NCBI GenBank assembly: GCA_026874595.1
Contig: CM049316.1
Coordinates: forward strand, 5,470,339-5,534,338
Source: Sipunculus nudus
Taxonomy: Eukaryota; Annelida; Sipuncula; Golfingiida; Sipunculidae
Length of the DNA stretch: 64,000 bases
Direction: 5' to 3'
The notes under the pieces were generated by a model that was not told where the DNA came from, ran no database searches, and saw nothing but the letters and a program-made list of their open reading frames with translations. A program made the position numbers and the translations under genes. Below, in pieces: positions 46,082 to 56,756 of the stretch (within the stretch, counting starts at the first letter, position 1; each line of letters starts with the position of its first letter).

Positions 46082-46230
46082 ATGGCGTCGCGGCCTGCTC
46101 AAGTTCGATGTGAAGACCATGAATTGAGCAAAAGTATGAAGTGCTGGTCCAGGTAGAACCTGGTGGCAAAACCAAGACACAGATTGCATTTGATGATTTG
46201 TGTGCTTTCATACCGGTATGTGCTCCCATT
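46082..46230 (+). pseudogene. Remnant of a pogo/Tigger transposase N-terminus, frameshifted
   Basis: From an ATG at 46082 one frame reads MASRPAQVRCEDHELS and then leaves the expected reading. The next frame takes over at about 46131 with KYEVLVQVEPGGKTKTQIA and ends in a stop at 46228-46230. The pattern hydrophobic-LV-x-x-x-GGKTKTQIA resembles the first helix-turn-helix of CENP-B/pogo transposases (the DNA-binding N-terminus), which would normally be followed by a second DNA-binding domain and a DDE catalytic domain. Neither follows. The gene is dead: a frameshift, a stop and loss of the rest. Confidence 0.7.
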
Positions 46231-46373
46231 TCTTGATTTTCCAGATCCTATTTTTGGTGGTACTTGTGTGCTTTTTTATTAATAAATAAATTTATTATAA
46301 AATCAGTGTTGTTCTTTAACAAAAACATTAGTTAGAACTATATAATATAGGCCCAGTATACACGGGCAGTATT

Positions 46374-46948
46374 TATTGTAACTGCCAAAACAGATTTTTG
46401 CGGATACTATGTTTTCAGCCCATTGCCGCCGCAGCATAGGTGTCCGGAGAACTCCTCCGTAACCTTGGCAGAATTTTACGAATCCCGGGATTATGTTCGG
46501 TTACATGTGAACTGCTGCGCCCTGATTTTGTTTTGACTTCTTACCTTTCCTATGTGCTCTGCATCCATCTGTGCATCTGTGTTCACACATAGACCCCCAT
46601 ATCTCTGGACTCGTTTGACCGATTGGGCTGAAATTTTGCACATTCATACATCTTGGATAGGTTTTTGATTTTTGTGACAGGTAGCTCCACCTACCTCCCC
46701 ATTTACGCTCCAGACATGCATGCTAATATCTCAGGACTGTTTTGACGGATCAGCCTGAAATTTTGCATATGTATAGGTCTAACATAGCCCTTTAACATAA
46801 CCAAAACTGGTGGCGCCACCTGCAACCGTTTTTGCACAGAGGCCATCTGTTTATCTGCCTTTGGATAAAATCATGCAAATCTCTGCAGTGGTTGGACTTA
46901 TTCTCCTGAAATTTTGCCAGTCGCTTGTCAACTACCCGTATTCTAGTT
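46374..46948 (+). mobile_element. H2 (pearl-like) element nested in the Tigger-like element
   Basis: It starts with the H2 5' hairpin in slightly changed form (CTGCCAAAACAGATTTTTGC), CCGCCGCAGC, GGTGTCCGGAGAACTCCTCC and the ACATGTGAACTGCTGCGCCC phrase. It ends with AGTCGCTTGTCAACTACCCG and TATTCTAGTT. It has about one and a half core units (palindromes at 46681, degenerate, and 46810, GGTGGCGCCACC), so it is shorter than the copies at 50897 and 53485. The Tigger sequence continues after it. Confidence 0.85.
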
Positions 46949-47063
46949 GATTATAATTAAGGCTAAGATGGTTGAATATAATGAATATTGGTTGTCTCAA
47001 ACTCTGGATGTGTCAAAGTAAATTCACAAGTCCCTGCGACTTCGACACAACGAGGTTTTACTG

Positions 47064-50000
47064 TATTAGGAATTTTATTCTTATTTGTGTTCTTTTCATA
47101 CTTGTAATCATTTCTACATCTTTTTTACAGGGTTTCTTTTAAGCAGAGTACACCTGATTTTTTGTTCAGTTAAATATAATCCTGCAAATCTGTAAAAATA
47201 CAAGGAAATAATGATTTAATATATTAAAATTCCCTTCCAGCTAAATGGACTTTCCCAAGTAATTTCTACCATAAATAACATAGCAATGTATGACATTTCT
47301 ATTCTTGTCAATGAAAAATAGACTAATTTTTGTTGCCAATTACACCTCCACCACCACAGTTATGTTTTTTCTTGCTTTATCTATCAGTAACTTTATCCAA
47401 AGTTGAGATGCCATCATTTCTGGAGTATACATAGACCCAATTTTTTGTGTTTTTTCTATTTTTTTAGTCTCCTTCATTACTTGAGTACAACATAGAATAA
47501 GTGTGGTTCCCTTATTTTCTTAATATACTCTTTTCTGTAGTATTAATGTGCTCACTTATTTGTAAAGCCTGCTTTTTCTGTAACAATAATATGCACACTT
47601 ATTTGTAAAGTTACTTTTTGCTTCACCTAACTTTCTTTCCTTACTGTTCTTTAGTACCTTGAAGATATATGATGTTCAGAAAGTCTTTATCATCTCAAGT
47701 CTTGTCTCAAGTCCAATCTAGAGTGATTTATCATCTGATTGAAGACCTGCCTGTTTTAATTTTGTCTTTTGTCTCAGTTGTCTGGCGAGCATGGGTGTTT
47801 TTATGAGTAAAGTTACTGTGATCTTTTGTATATATATTTTTGTTTAATGAGCATTTTGAGCAGCATTGTCAATGTGGCTATGACCTCCTGGTATATACAT
47901 GCATTTTTTCTAATAGTAACTGGATGATTGACTCTTGTTATTTTTTTTGCATTATCACTTTTTGTCCAACAGACTCAATTACAGCAGTTTGATTTCTTCT
48001 CTGTAAGCTTGTACAAAGGGATTTCTATGGATGTTCTAAACACTTTTATTTTTTAGTTTGGAAACAGTTCATAAGATCAGGAGGAACAAGAATGGAAGCA
48101 GGTCCTCTTGTTGTCACTGGATCTGATTTCTAGTAATTTAGGCAGAATGAACTTAAATGTTCCATCCCTTCTTGGGATTACCTTTCTTTCGTTAAAACAT
48201 CTCGCTTGCTCTCTTCTAAATAAAAGAAAACTTGTCTTTTTTCTATAAATGGTTTGCTCTAGAGACACAACCCTTTCAAAGTATTTTAAGCCTTTCACCC
48301 AGGTTTCCCCCGAACTGAACTTTGCCTAGAAGCACTTTGTCGCTAATGGCTAAAAAATATGGTGTGATCAACAAATTGATATGAAATGAGATTAATGGTT
48401 GAAAGGAAATCCTTTTATTGTGGGTTAAAAGTCCCTACTAGACAAGACTGTTAAAAAAAAGCAATTATTTATGGGTAAGCTGCATATACTCTGTACCCGG
48501 AGGAAGAAAAGCAAAAAGGACAATGTTGGCTGTAAGAGCAAGGTGTGCCCAGGAAAGTGAAAGCTGAAGTTCACATCAACGAGAGTGCTTTTTAAAAATT
48601 CATCGAGTGACATCAGAGGAAGATGATGTACCATTTCTTTCGTTGAAAAAGCTTTCTAATTCACAGTTGCTGTTTTGCTTGCCGTTTAGTGCAGGGAGTG
48701 TGAGGAACTCCAAGTCCATAATTTTATCGCTGAGTATTGTGGGATCCCTCCACGCAACCCTCTTTTGTACAGGGTTTAACCCAGTATCAACTCACAGCTG
48801 CACAATTTACAACAAATCCCAATAGCTTGAGATTGCTAAAAGGTTGCCACTTTTTCTGGTGATCAATTTGTGAGGCAGATTTTCTATGTGGCCAAAGAAA
48901 CGTTAAGGTCTGGTTTTTAGCACAGGTTTTACCGGAGCCTGATCCCTCTGTGTTGTGTACGCTGGTTGTAGGGTTGGGCTTCCAGAACCATTTCTTCTGC
49001 ATATCAAGCCACTGTAGTGATCTATTATAGTGGCTGCTGGGATGGGCACAAGAGAGATCACTCTCTAATAAGCTCATACAAGAATTTCCATTGAGTAGTT
49101 TTTAGTTAGGGATGGGGTGAATGTGGACATTATAAAAATTGATAAAAATGGCAGAGGGCCCCAGAGCTTAGCATGGCACCGAAACTGATAGCCACACAAG
49201 GAATGGCCTAAACGGCGCCAAGCCAGGCTCCCCCAAGTCAGCTTCACCTGGTTCTGATGTAGATGAGGCCGGAGTCCCATAGTTTGTCATTCATAGAAAG
49301 CCATCGACCAGCTATATGAATGCGCGGGCACTGAACAAATTAATCTGATCAAACAGACAAGGCATTACATGTTATTTGTCAGGTATTACTCATGCCTTCC
49401 CGAGCCTGAATATATCATCGCAGCCAAGCAGGTGTCCTGCTAGGTAACCGAGGACGACAGGCTCTTCTCTCTGCCTCCCTGTGAGGGGCCAACAGACTGG
49501 TTATTAATTCCCCCATCCCTTCTCTTGGTCACTGTATGATTAATAATGCTATCAACTCATGATAACTGTGCAGGCTATTATGTGATAAGGGGACTCGCAG
49601 GGCACTGATGTTACCAAGCTGGGCTGGCAGCGGGAAGAGTGTGTACTCTTTTTCTGTGGCCAATTGCTTAATTGTGTTTCCAGTGGCTTGGTTTTATTAG
49701 GAATTAGTCCCTTAAGTAGTTCCAATGGCCTGAAGTAAAGTAGTATCATTGCTGCAGGAAGTCAGATATGTTGAAGAAATAGGATTGTCGAGATTGACAA
49801 GTAGAGATTGTTAGTGGCATACTTGCCTGATGATCTTGTCTTCAGGAATGATCACCGCAGATCAAGCTGCGTCATTTGTATTATGTTATGAATATGATTA
49901 CATACAGGCAGGGAATATGCTGGCATCATTATTGTTGCTTTATTACTTGAATCAATATACAAGGAAATTTGCAATTAATACCCATGATGAAAATAAATTC

Positions 50001-50896
50001 AGGGGGAAATACGAGGAATTGATTCTCATATCCCCTTATTAAGGTGACGCAAAGAAATGATATCATTGAAGGTGATCTAATTTCAGTGTTTAAACATTGG
50101 TTGTCCTGATGTTTACTGAATAACCCCATGGCTTCTATTCCTGCAGCGGGAAAGCATGGTTAAGCATGGCATTCCTAACAGCAGACATTAACAATAAATT
50201 AATAAGCCATATCCTTCGATAATAAATGGGTTTTCTGTCTACCAGCTACATTCTCCCTCATTGAATTTAAATATTCTGGAGAAATCACCCAATCAAATAT
50301 ACATTATTCCCAATAAAATATTTTCAGTCAACATTTATTTAACTTTCTTTTTTTTCTTTTCTGTAGAATACTTATAGAATACTCCTTTTATTGCAGTAGA
50401 TCAAATATTCAGCTGTTATTAATATAAATTTGTACAATACAACAGTAATTTTCATTATTTTCTCATTCATTGTAGTTTGAGACTCATGCATTCAGATAAA
50501 TAATTTTAATTATTAACATTTTACATATCTGTCTAACATAAATGCATGTGCCAACTTGCATGGGCGAATAACTTTATATAAAACTTTGTTTGCAATGGAA
50601 GAGTAACATTTATGGCTGACAAGGTACACTTCAGTTGGCTTCATATTTACAAGGTGGAATTTTCTCGAATCTCACTTTTCATTGTTTCACGAATGTTCCA
50701 TTTTCACAGAAAACAAGCAGTATGATTATGTCCATTACAGTTAAAAAACATTATTTGTCTGCAGTTCCCTAAATAAGGACACAAGGGAACATCTAAAGAG
50801 ATAGATCCTTGTTCTTTCTTTGAAAAAATATTATAAAAGGTCGGATATTATTTGAAAATTAGTCTTTGGTTTAGAGGTTACATAAAATAGCTGTCA
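47064..50896. other. Least repetitive segment; possible conserved non-coding region
   Basis: From about 48060 to 49760 the DNA is clearly less AT-rich than the rest and free of the repeat families. It holds homeodomain/PBX-type motifs (ATTAATCTGATC at 49338-49352, GATTAATAATG at 49539-49549), CpG-containing stretches and several frames of 60-96 codons on both strands, none with a recognisable domain. A 70-codon frame at 49830-50042 has protein-like composition behind a TCTTCAG acceptor, but no partner exon. A cluster of regulatory elements near a gene outside the window is the more natural reading. Confidence 0.3.
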
Positions 50897-52316
50897 TTGT
50901 ATCCGCCAAAACAGAGTTTTGCGGATACTATGTTTTCAGCTGCACGCCGCCGCCGCCGCGGCGTAGGTGTCCGGAGAACTCCTCCGTAACCGCTGGTCAG
51001 AATTTTCCGAAACCCGGGATTATGTTCGGGTCACATGTGAACTGCTGCGCCCCCATTTTGACCTCTGACCTTTCCTCTGCGCTCTGCATCCGTTTGTGCG
51101 TCTGTTTCCACACATAAACCCACATATCTCGGGAACCTTTTGACCGATCAGGAAAATTTTTTTGCACAAATGTAGCCCTCGGAGAGCTTTATAACATACA
51201 CCAAAATAGTGGCGCCACCTGCAACCATGTTTGCACAGTGTCCATCTGTTCGTCTGCCTTGGGTTAAAATCACTCATATCTATGCAGTGACTTGACTAAT
51301 TCACCTGAAATTCGGCATGCGTAAACATCCTGGATAGCTTTTCTGATTTTATGACAGGTGGCGCCACCTACAATCACGTTTAAGCTGCAGACATCCAAGC
51401 TCATATCTCAGGAACCGTTTGACCGATCAGGAAAATTTTTTTGCACAAATGTAGCCCTTGGAGAGCTTTATAACATACACAAAAAATGGTGGCGCCACCT
51501 GCAACCGTGTTTGCACAGTGTCCATCTGTTCGTCTGCCTTGGGTTAAAATCACTCATATCTCTGCAGTGGTTTGACTAATTCACCTGAAATTCGGCATGC
51601 TTATACATCCTGGATAGCTTTTCTGATTTTATGACAGGTGGCGCCACCTACATTCAAGGTTACGCTGCAGACATCCAAGCTCATATCTAGGGAACCGTTT
51701 GACCGATTGGGCCAAAATTTTGCATGTGTATAAATCTCACATAGCTCTTTATCATACGCAAAACTGGTGGTGCCACCTGCAGCCATGTTTGCACAGCTCC
51801 CGTCTGTTTGTCTGCCATGGGATAAAATCACTCATATCTCGGCAGTGGTTTGACATATCTGCCTAAAATTTTGCAAGTTTATACATCCCCGACAGCTCTC
51901 TTGATTTTATGACAGGTGGCGCCACCTGCATTCTAGTTTATGCAGCAGATATCCAAGCTCATATCTTGGGAACCGTTTGACCGATTGGGCCAAAGTTTTG
52001 CATGTGTATAGTTCTCACATAGCTCTTTATCATACGCTAAACTGGTGGCGCCACCTGCAACCCTTTTTTGCACAGCGTCCATCTGTTTGTCTGCCAAGGG
52101 CAAAAATCACTCATATACATGTAGTGGTTTGACTTATCTGCCTTAAATTTTGCATATGTATACAACTTGGACGGCTTTCTGGATTTTTTGGTAGGTAGCG
52201 CAACCTACATACACAATTTGGCTGCAGACATCCATGCTAATATGCAACACTTCACCCGTTCCACTCTGATTTAGGCGGATACAAGTAGTCGCTTGTAGAC
52301 TACCCGTATTCTAGTT
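50897..52316 (+). mobile_element. H2 (pearl-like, Helentron-type) element, complete, plus strand
   Basis: The 5' end folds as GTATCCGC(C)AAAAC-AGA-GTTTTGCGGATAC at 50899-50928, followed by a GCCGCCGCCGCGGCG stretch. Near the 3' end GGCGGATAC (52274-52282) is the inverted copy of the 5' GTATCCGCC. Then come a hairpin GTAGTC-GCTTGTA-GACTAC (52285-52303) and the end CCCGTATTCTAG at 52303-52314. The core consists of about four 280-bp units, each made of two related halves. GGTGGCGCCACC or a close variant sits at 51208, 51358, 51488, 51638, 51767, 51915, 52046 and 52195, alternating about 130 and 150 bp. No coding capacity. Confidence 0.9.
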
Positions 52317-53484
52317 ATATATTATATTTTTTTTTTTACCTTAAAACTTTCAATGCTACAAAATAACATGTAATGTATAACATATATATGAGATACCTGT
52401 GGGGTTAAAGAATAAATGTTTGTTCGCCTGTGTAGATCAGGAGTCTTATTCATGAAACTTTGACTTTTACAATGATTTCCCCTCCATGATAATCATGAAT
52501 TTAAACCATCATTTACAAAAAGTTAGCTGTGGCAATAGATTAAATTGACAGATTGATACAATTATTGGTGGCTCAGGATCTGACGAGTTAATGTAAAAAA
52601 ATAAACACCATCTCAATTAACTGGTTCAGTGGACAAAAATGTTTTATTTTATTTCTGTTCTTTTTCACATGGACTACATTACAGTAAAGATTTGAGAGCC
52701 TGTTGAGATATGCATCTTAAACTTCTTTTCCCAAAGGCTGAATCGGTTGAAATTAGTAACCCAGTAGTTTTGTGTCTTATTATGTATCATAACAATGAAT
52801 GGTTGTTTTTCTTAATAATTGATTCAACTGGTAGATTTTTCATATGATTGGTCATCAATGATTATGTATACACATGAAGAATTGAGTCATGATTCTAGGA
52901 AATCACCTAAGTGTGGCAAGGCAGGACACATATATAGCAACAACTGGAGTGATATCACTTGATAAGGACAATCACATTTTAGTTAAATACCACAACAGCC
53001 TGACTTATAGGAACTTTAGATAAGTGGTGTGTCACTTAATCAGTTAGATTGATAATTTGGTGGTTTCTTTTGTAATCAGTTAAATTGATTGCATTTTTGC
53101 AAAATCCATCACAAACGATTACCAGTATGTATGCACATGCTGTAAAGAAATATTAAGTAATATAAAAATGTTCTAATCCTGTCAAAGACATAGAAAAGAT
53201 GGGACATAAATTAGTGTGCAGGATTAAAATGGATCCATGTGCAGCAAACAAGTTTTAACAGTGCAGCCATTACCTTTACCTGTCAGCATGATACACAAGT
53301 CTGGATTTACTCGGCCTGTATCTTAAGTATATAATTCTACACTGCAGGCTTCATGGTAACTTAGAAAAAATATAGATAATAATCAATTAATAATCCATCA
53401 TCAGGGGTCGTTTTCTTCCTTCAATCCTCAAACAAGATTCCACAACCAGTTCCTAGGCTACTACTACACATGTACTAATGACAA
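52317..53484. other. Spacer between two inverted H2 elements
   Basis: AT-rich single-copy-looking DNA of about 1.17 kb separating the converging copies. No gene or repeat is recognised, apart from T runs at 52325-52337. Confidence 0.5.
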
Positions 53485-55300
53485 CTAGAATACGGGTAGT
53501 CGACAAGCGACTACTTGTATCCGCCTAAATCAGAGTGGAACGGGTGAAGTGTTGCATATTAGCATGGATGTCTGCAGCCAAATTGTGTATGTAGGTTGCG
53601 CTACCTACCAAAAAATCCAGAAAGCTCTATACACATGCAAAACTTTGGCCCAATCGGTCAAACGGTTCCCAAGATATGAGCTTGGATATCTGCTGCATAA
53701 ACTAGAATGCAGGTGGCGCCACCTGTCATAAAATCAAGAGAGCTGTCGGGGATGTATAAACTTGCAAAATTTTAGGCAGATATGTCAAACCACTGCCGAG
53801 ATATGAGTGATTTTATCCCATGGCAGACAAACAGATGGGAGCTGTGCAAACATGGCTGCAGGTGGCGCCACCAGTTTTGCGTATGATAAAGAGCTATGTG
53901 GTATTTATACACATGCAAAATTTTGGCCCAATCGGTCAAACGGTTCCTTAGATATGAGCTTGGATGTCTGCAGCGTAAACTTGATTGTAGGTGGCGCCAC
54001 CTGTCATAAAATCAGAAAAGCTATCCAGGATGTATAAGCATGCCGAATTTCAGGTGAATTAGTCAAACCACTGCAGAGATATGAGTGATTTTAACCCAAG
54101 GCAGACGAACAGATGGACACTGTGCAAACATGGTTGCAGGTGGTGCCACCATTTTCGGTGTATGTTATAAAGCTCTCCAAGGGCTACATTTGTGCAAAAA
54201 AATTTTCCTGATCGGTCAAACGGTTCCTGAGATATGAGCTTGGATGTCTGCAGCGAAAAAGTGAATGTAGGTGGCGCCACCTGTCATAAAATCAGAAAAG
54301 CTATCCAGGATGTATACGCATGCCAAATTTCAGGTGAATTAGTCAAGTCACTGCAGAGATATGAGTGATTTTACCCAAGGCAGACAAACAGATGGACACT
54401 GTGCAAACATGGTTGCAGGTAGCGCCACCATTTTTGGTGTATGTTATAAAGCTCTCCAAGGGCTACATTTGTGCAAAAGAATTTTCCTGATCGGTCAAAC
54501 GGTTCCCGAGATATGAGCTTTGATGTCTGCAATGTAAACGTGAATGTAGGTGGCGCCACCTGTCATAAAATCAGAAAAGCTATCCAGGATGTATACGCAT
54601 GCCCAATTTCAGGTGAATTAGTCAAGTCACTGCAGAGATATGAGTGATTTTAACCCAAGGCAGACAAACAGATGGACACTGTGCAAACATGGTTGCAGGT
54701 GGCGCCACCATTTTTGGTGTATGTTATAAAGCTCTCCAAGGGCTACATTTGTGCAAAAGAATTTTCCTAATCGGTCAAACGGTTCCCTAGATATGAGCTT
54801 GGATGTCTGCAGCGTAAACGTGAATGTAGGTGGCGCCACCTGTCATAAAATCAGAAAAGCTATCCAGGATGTTTACGCATGCCCAATTTCAGGTGAATTA
54901 GTCAAGTCACTGCAGAGATATGAGTGATTTTAACCCAAGGCAGACGAACAGATGGACACTGTGCAAACATGGTTGCAGGTGGCGCCACCATTTTTGGTGT
55001 ATGTTATAAAGCTCTCCGAGGGCTACATTTGTGCAAAAAAATTTTCCTGATCGGTCAAAGGGTTCCCGAGATATGTGGGTTTATGTGTGGAAACAGATGC
55101 ACAAACGGACGCAGAGCGCAAAGGAAAGGTCAGAGGTCAAAACAAAATCGGGGCGCAGCAGTTCACATGTGACCCGAACATAATCCCGGGTTTCGGAAAA
55201 TTCCGCCCAGCGGTTACGGAGGAGTTCTCCGGACACCTACGCCGCGGCGGCGTCCAGCTGAAAACATAGTATCCGCAAAACTCTGTTTTGGCGGATACAA
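53485..55300 (-). mobile_element. H2 (pearl-like, Helentron-type) element, complete, minus strand
   Basis: The reverse orientation of the element at 50897: CTAGAATACGGG (53485-53496), the 3' hairpin GTAGTCG-ACAA-GCGACTAC (53497-53514), TATCCGCC, then the core, and finally the 5' hairpin GTATCCGCAAAACTCTGTTTTGG... closing at 55298 with the GCCGCGGCG stretch beside it. The core is longer by about one and a half units than in the partner (palindromes at about 53711, 53861, 53990, 54139, 54270, 54418, 54548, 54699, 54830 and 54979). Units in 54050-55000 are nearly identical to one another, so they expanded recently. The 60-85 codon frames on both strands are unit shadows. Confidence 0.9.
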
Positions 55301-56756
55301 TTACTGTTCTGATGTTCATTGTTGGTATTCCCAGGAGTTACAGATTACAAAAATGTGTCAGTGTTATTAGAATGGAGACAGGTTTTTCCAGTGCTGAAAA
55401 ATTAATAACTGGAGCAGGTACATGAAAAAAATCAATTAATAATCAATCATTGGTCGCTTTTGTATTAAAACATGACCTTTATTTAACATACATGAATAAT
55501 GCTGAATCTCAATTATATAGATATACTGATTTGAAATTTCATTTTGTGATATTTATTTGTTTTTAATTTCCTGCCTTTTGAATTGCCCTGTCTGTTAATG
55601 TTTTTTTATCAATATAAACTCCTTTAATTATGTACCATGCAATGATTTATAAATGAATCCTTTATTTTATAAGGTCCCTTGTCAACTTCAGCTGTTGTCC
55701 ATCTTTGTCTCTCGTTTAGTGGCCACCTTACTTATCACAAGAAAACTTAATGTTTTACCTTTTTTGCATTGTACAGTATGACAAGAACACTCGTTCACTG
55801 CAATCCACAAGTTGCTGATAGCTATAATCATTTTATGAAATGGAAACACCCAGCATCCTTCACGAGATGTAGATAGCTTCAGGCAGGCCAAGATCACTAC
55901 ACAACAAGCTTATTTAAAGCATCTTTTGCCAGAGAACAAGAGAGCCATTTAGTGTGCAGCACCAGAACCCATATCAGGCCACAGACCATGCTGACAGGAT
56001 TAAAAAGATAAAAAAAAACTCCCACAAACACAAAGAGAGGCTATTGATCTGAGTAGAGCTGACTAGCATTAACTCCTGTGAATCTGGTAACAGAGGAAGT
56101 TTTCATGAGACGTAACAAGGAAGACATACATGAGTAAAATTACGTACATTTCCCTTTAATGAGTTCTTAACAATGACATTGATTGAATTTTGATAATGTT
56201 TTACTGTTTTCATTGTTGAATTTGTGAGAGCCCAATTAGTTAAGCTGAAAATGGAATAGGATTATGTTTCAATTGATCTTAAGTTGAATTGAATATAATT
56301 TATAAACTAGATATGTGTATTCATACAGCCACCTGAATACCTTCGCCAGGTACCCCTAATCAAGTATTCAGGTGTTGCTCTGCGATGCCTGCTTCAGCAA
56401 TACAGGTCCACCTGCTTATTTGCTAAATTAAAGCTGGTCTTAAAAACTTTGAATGAAATAATCTCGTCATGGACATGGAAGGCCGTATGTTAAAAATGGT
56501 GTATAATCTTTTTAATTATAAAAATGTATTATGGTGATCCAGATTACCTCCAAATTTTAATTTAGTTTTCCTTTTGGGTTACCCTTACCCTTCACATGAT
56601 TGAATCAAAATCCCTTCTTCATTTTTGCAAAAGTTGCTATCAGACAAACAAACCAACAGAACATAGAGAAAAAGTAATACCTTCTTGGTGGAGGTATAAC
56701 AAAGTCTTGTAACGGTAAAATGTCAAAATTATGTCTCTCCTGGTTATGTTGATTTA
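55301..56756. other. Single-copy-looking DNA
   Basis: No gene or repeat recognised. Frames of 69-76 codons at 55688-55897 and 56605-56835 have no features. Confidence 0.4.

Larger units (their letters stand above)
45529..47063 (+). mobile_element. pogo/Tigger-like DNA transposon, internally deleted
   Basis: The termini are CAGTGAAACCTTGTTGTGTC (45529) and the complement of CAGTAAAACCTCGTTGTGTC (ending 47063), a terminal inverted repeat of about 23 bases with two differences, flanked by TA on both sides (45527-45528 and 47064-47065). A CAGT start, a TA target and a CENP-B-like transposase remnant inside (46082-46230) identify the pogo/Tigger branch of the Tc1-mariner superfamily. A full element of this branch is usually 2-3 kb and encodes a DDE domain; that domain is absent here. 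An H2 element is nested at 46374-46948. Additional TGTGTCGAA phrases are scattered over 45545-45665. Confidence 0.85.

Noticed and set aside
49830-50042. 70-codon frame with protein-like composition behind a TCTTCAG acceptor
   Set aside because: No convincing donor in frame, no second exon and no family recognised.
53485-55300. Gene with repeated domains (five similar frames of about 70-76 codons)
   Set aside because: These are the 280-bp H2 core units; the frames occur on both strands and are not joined.
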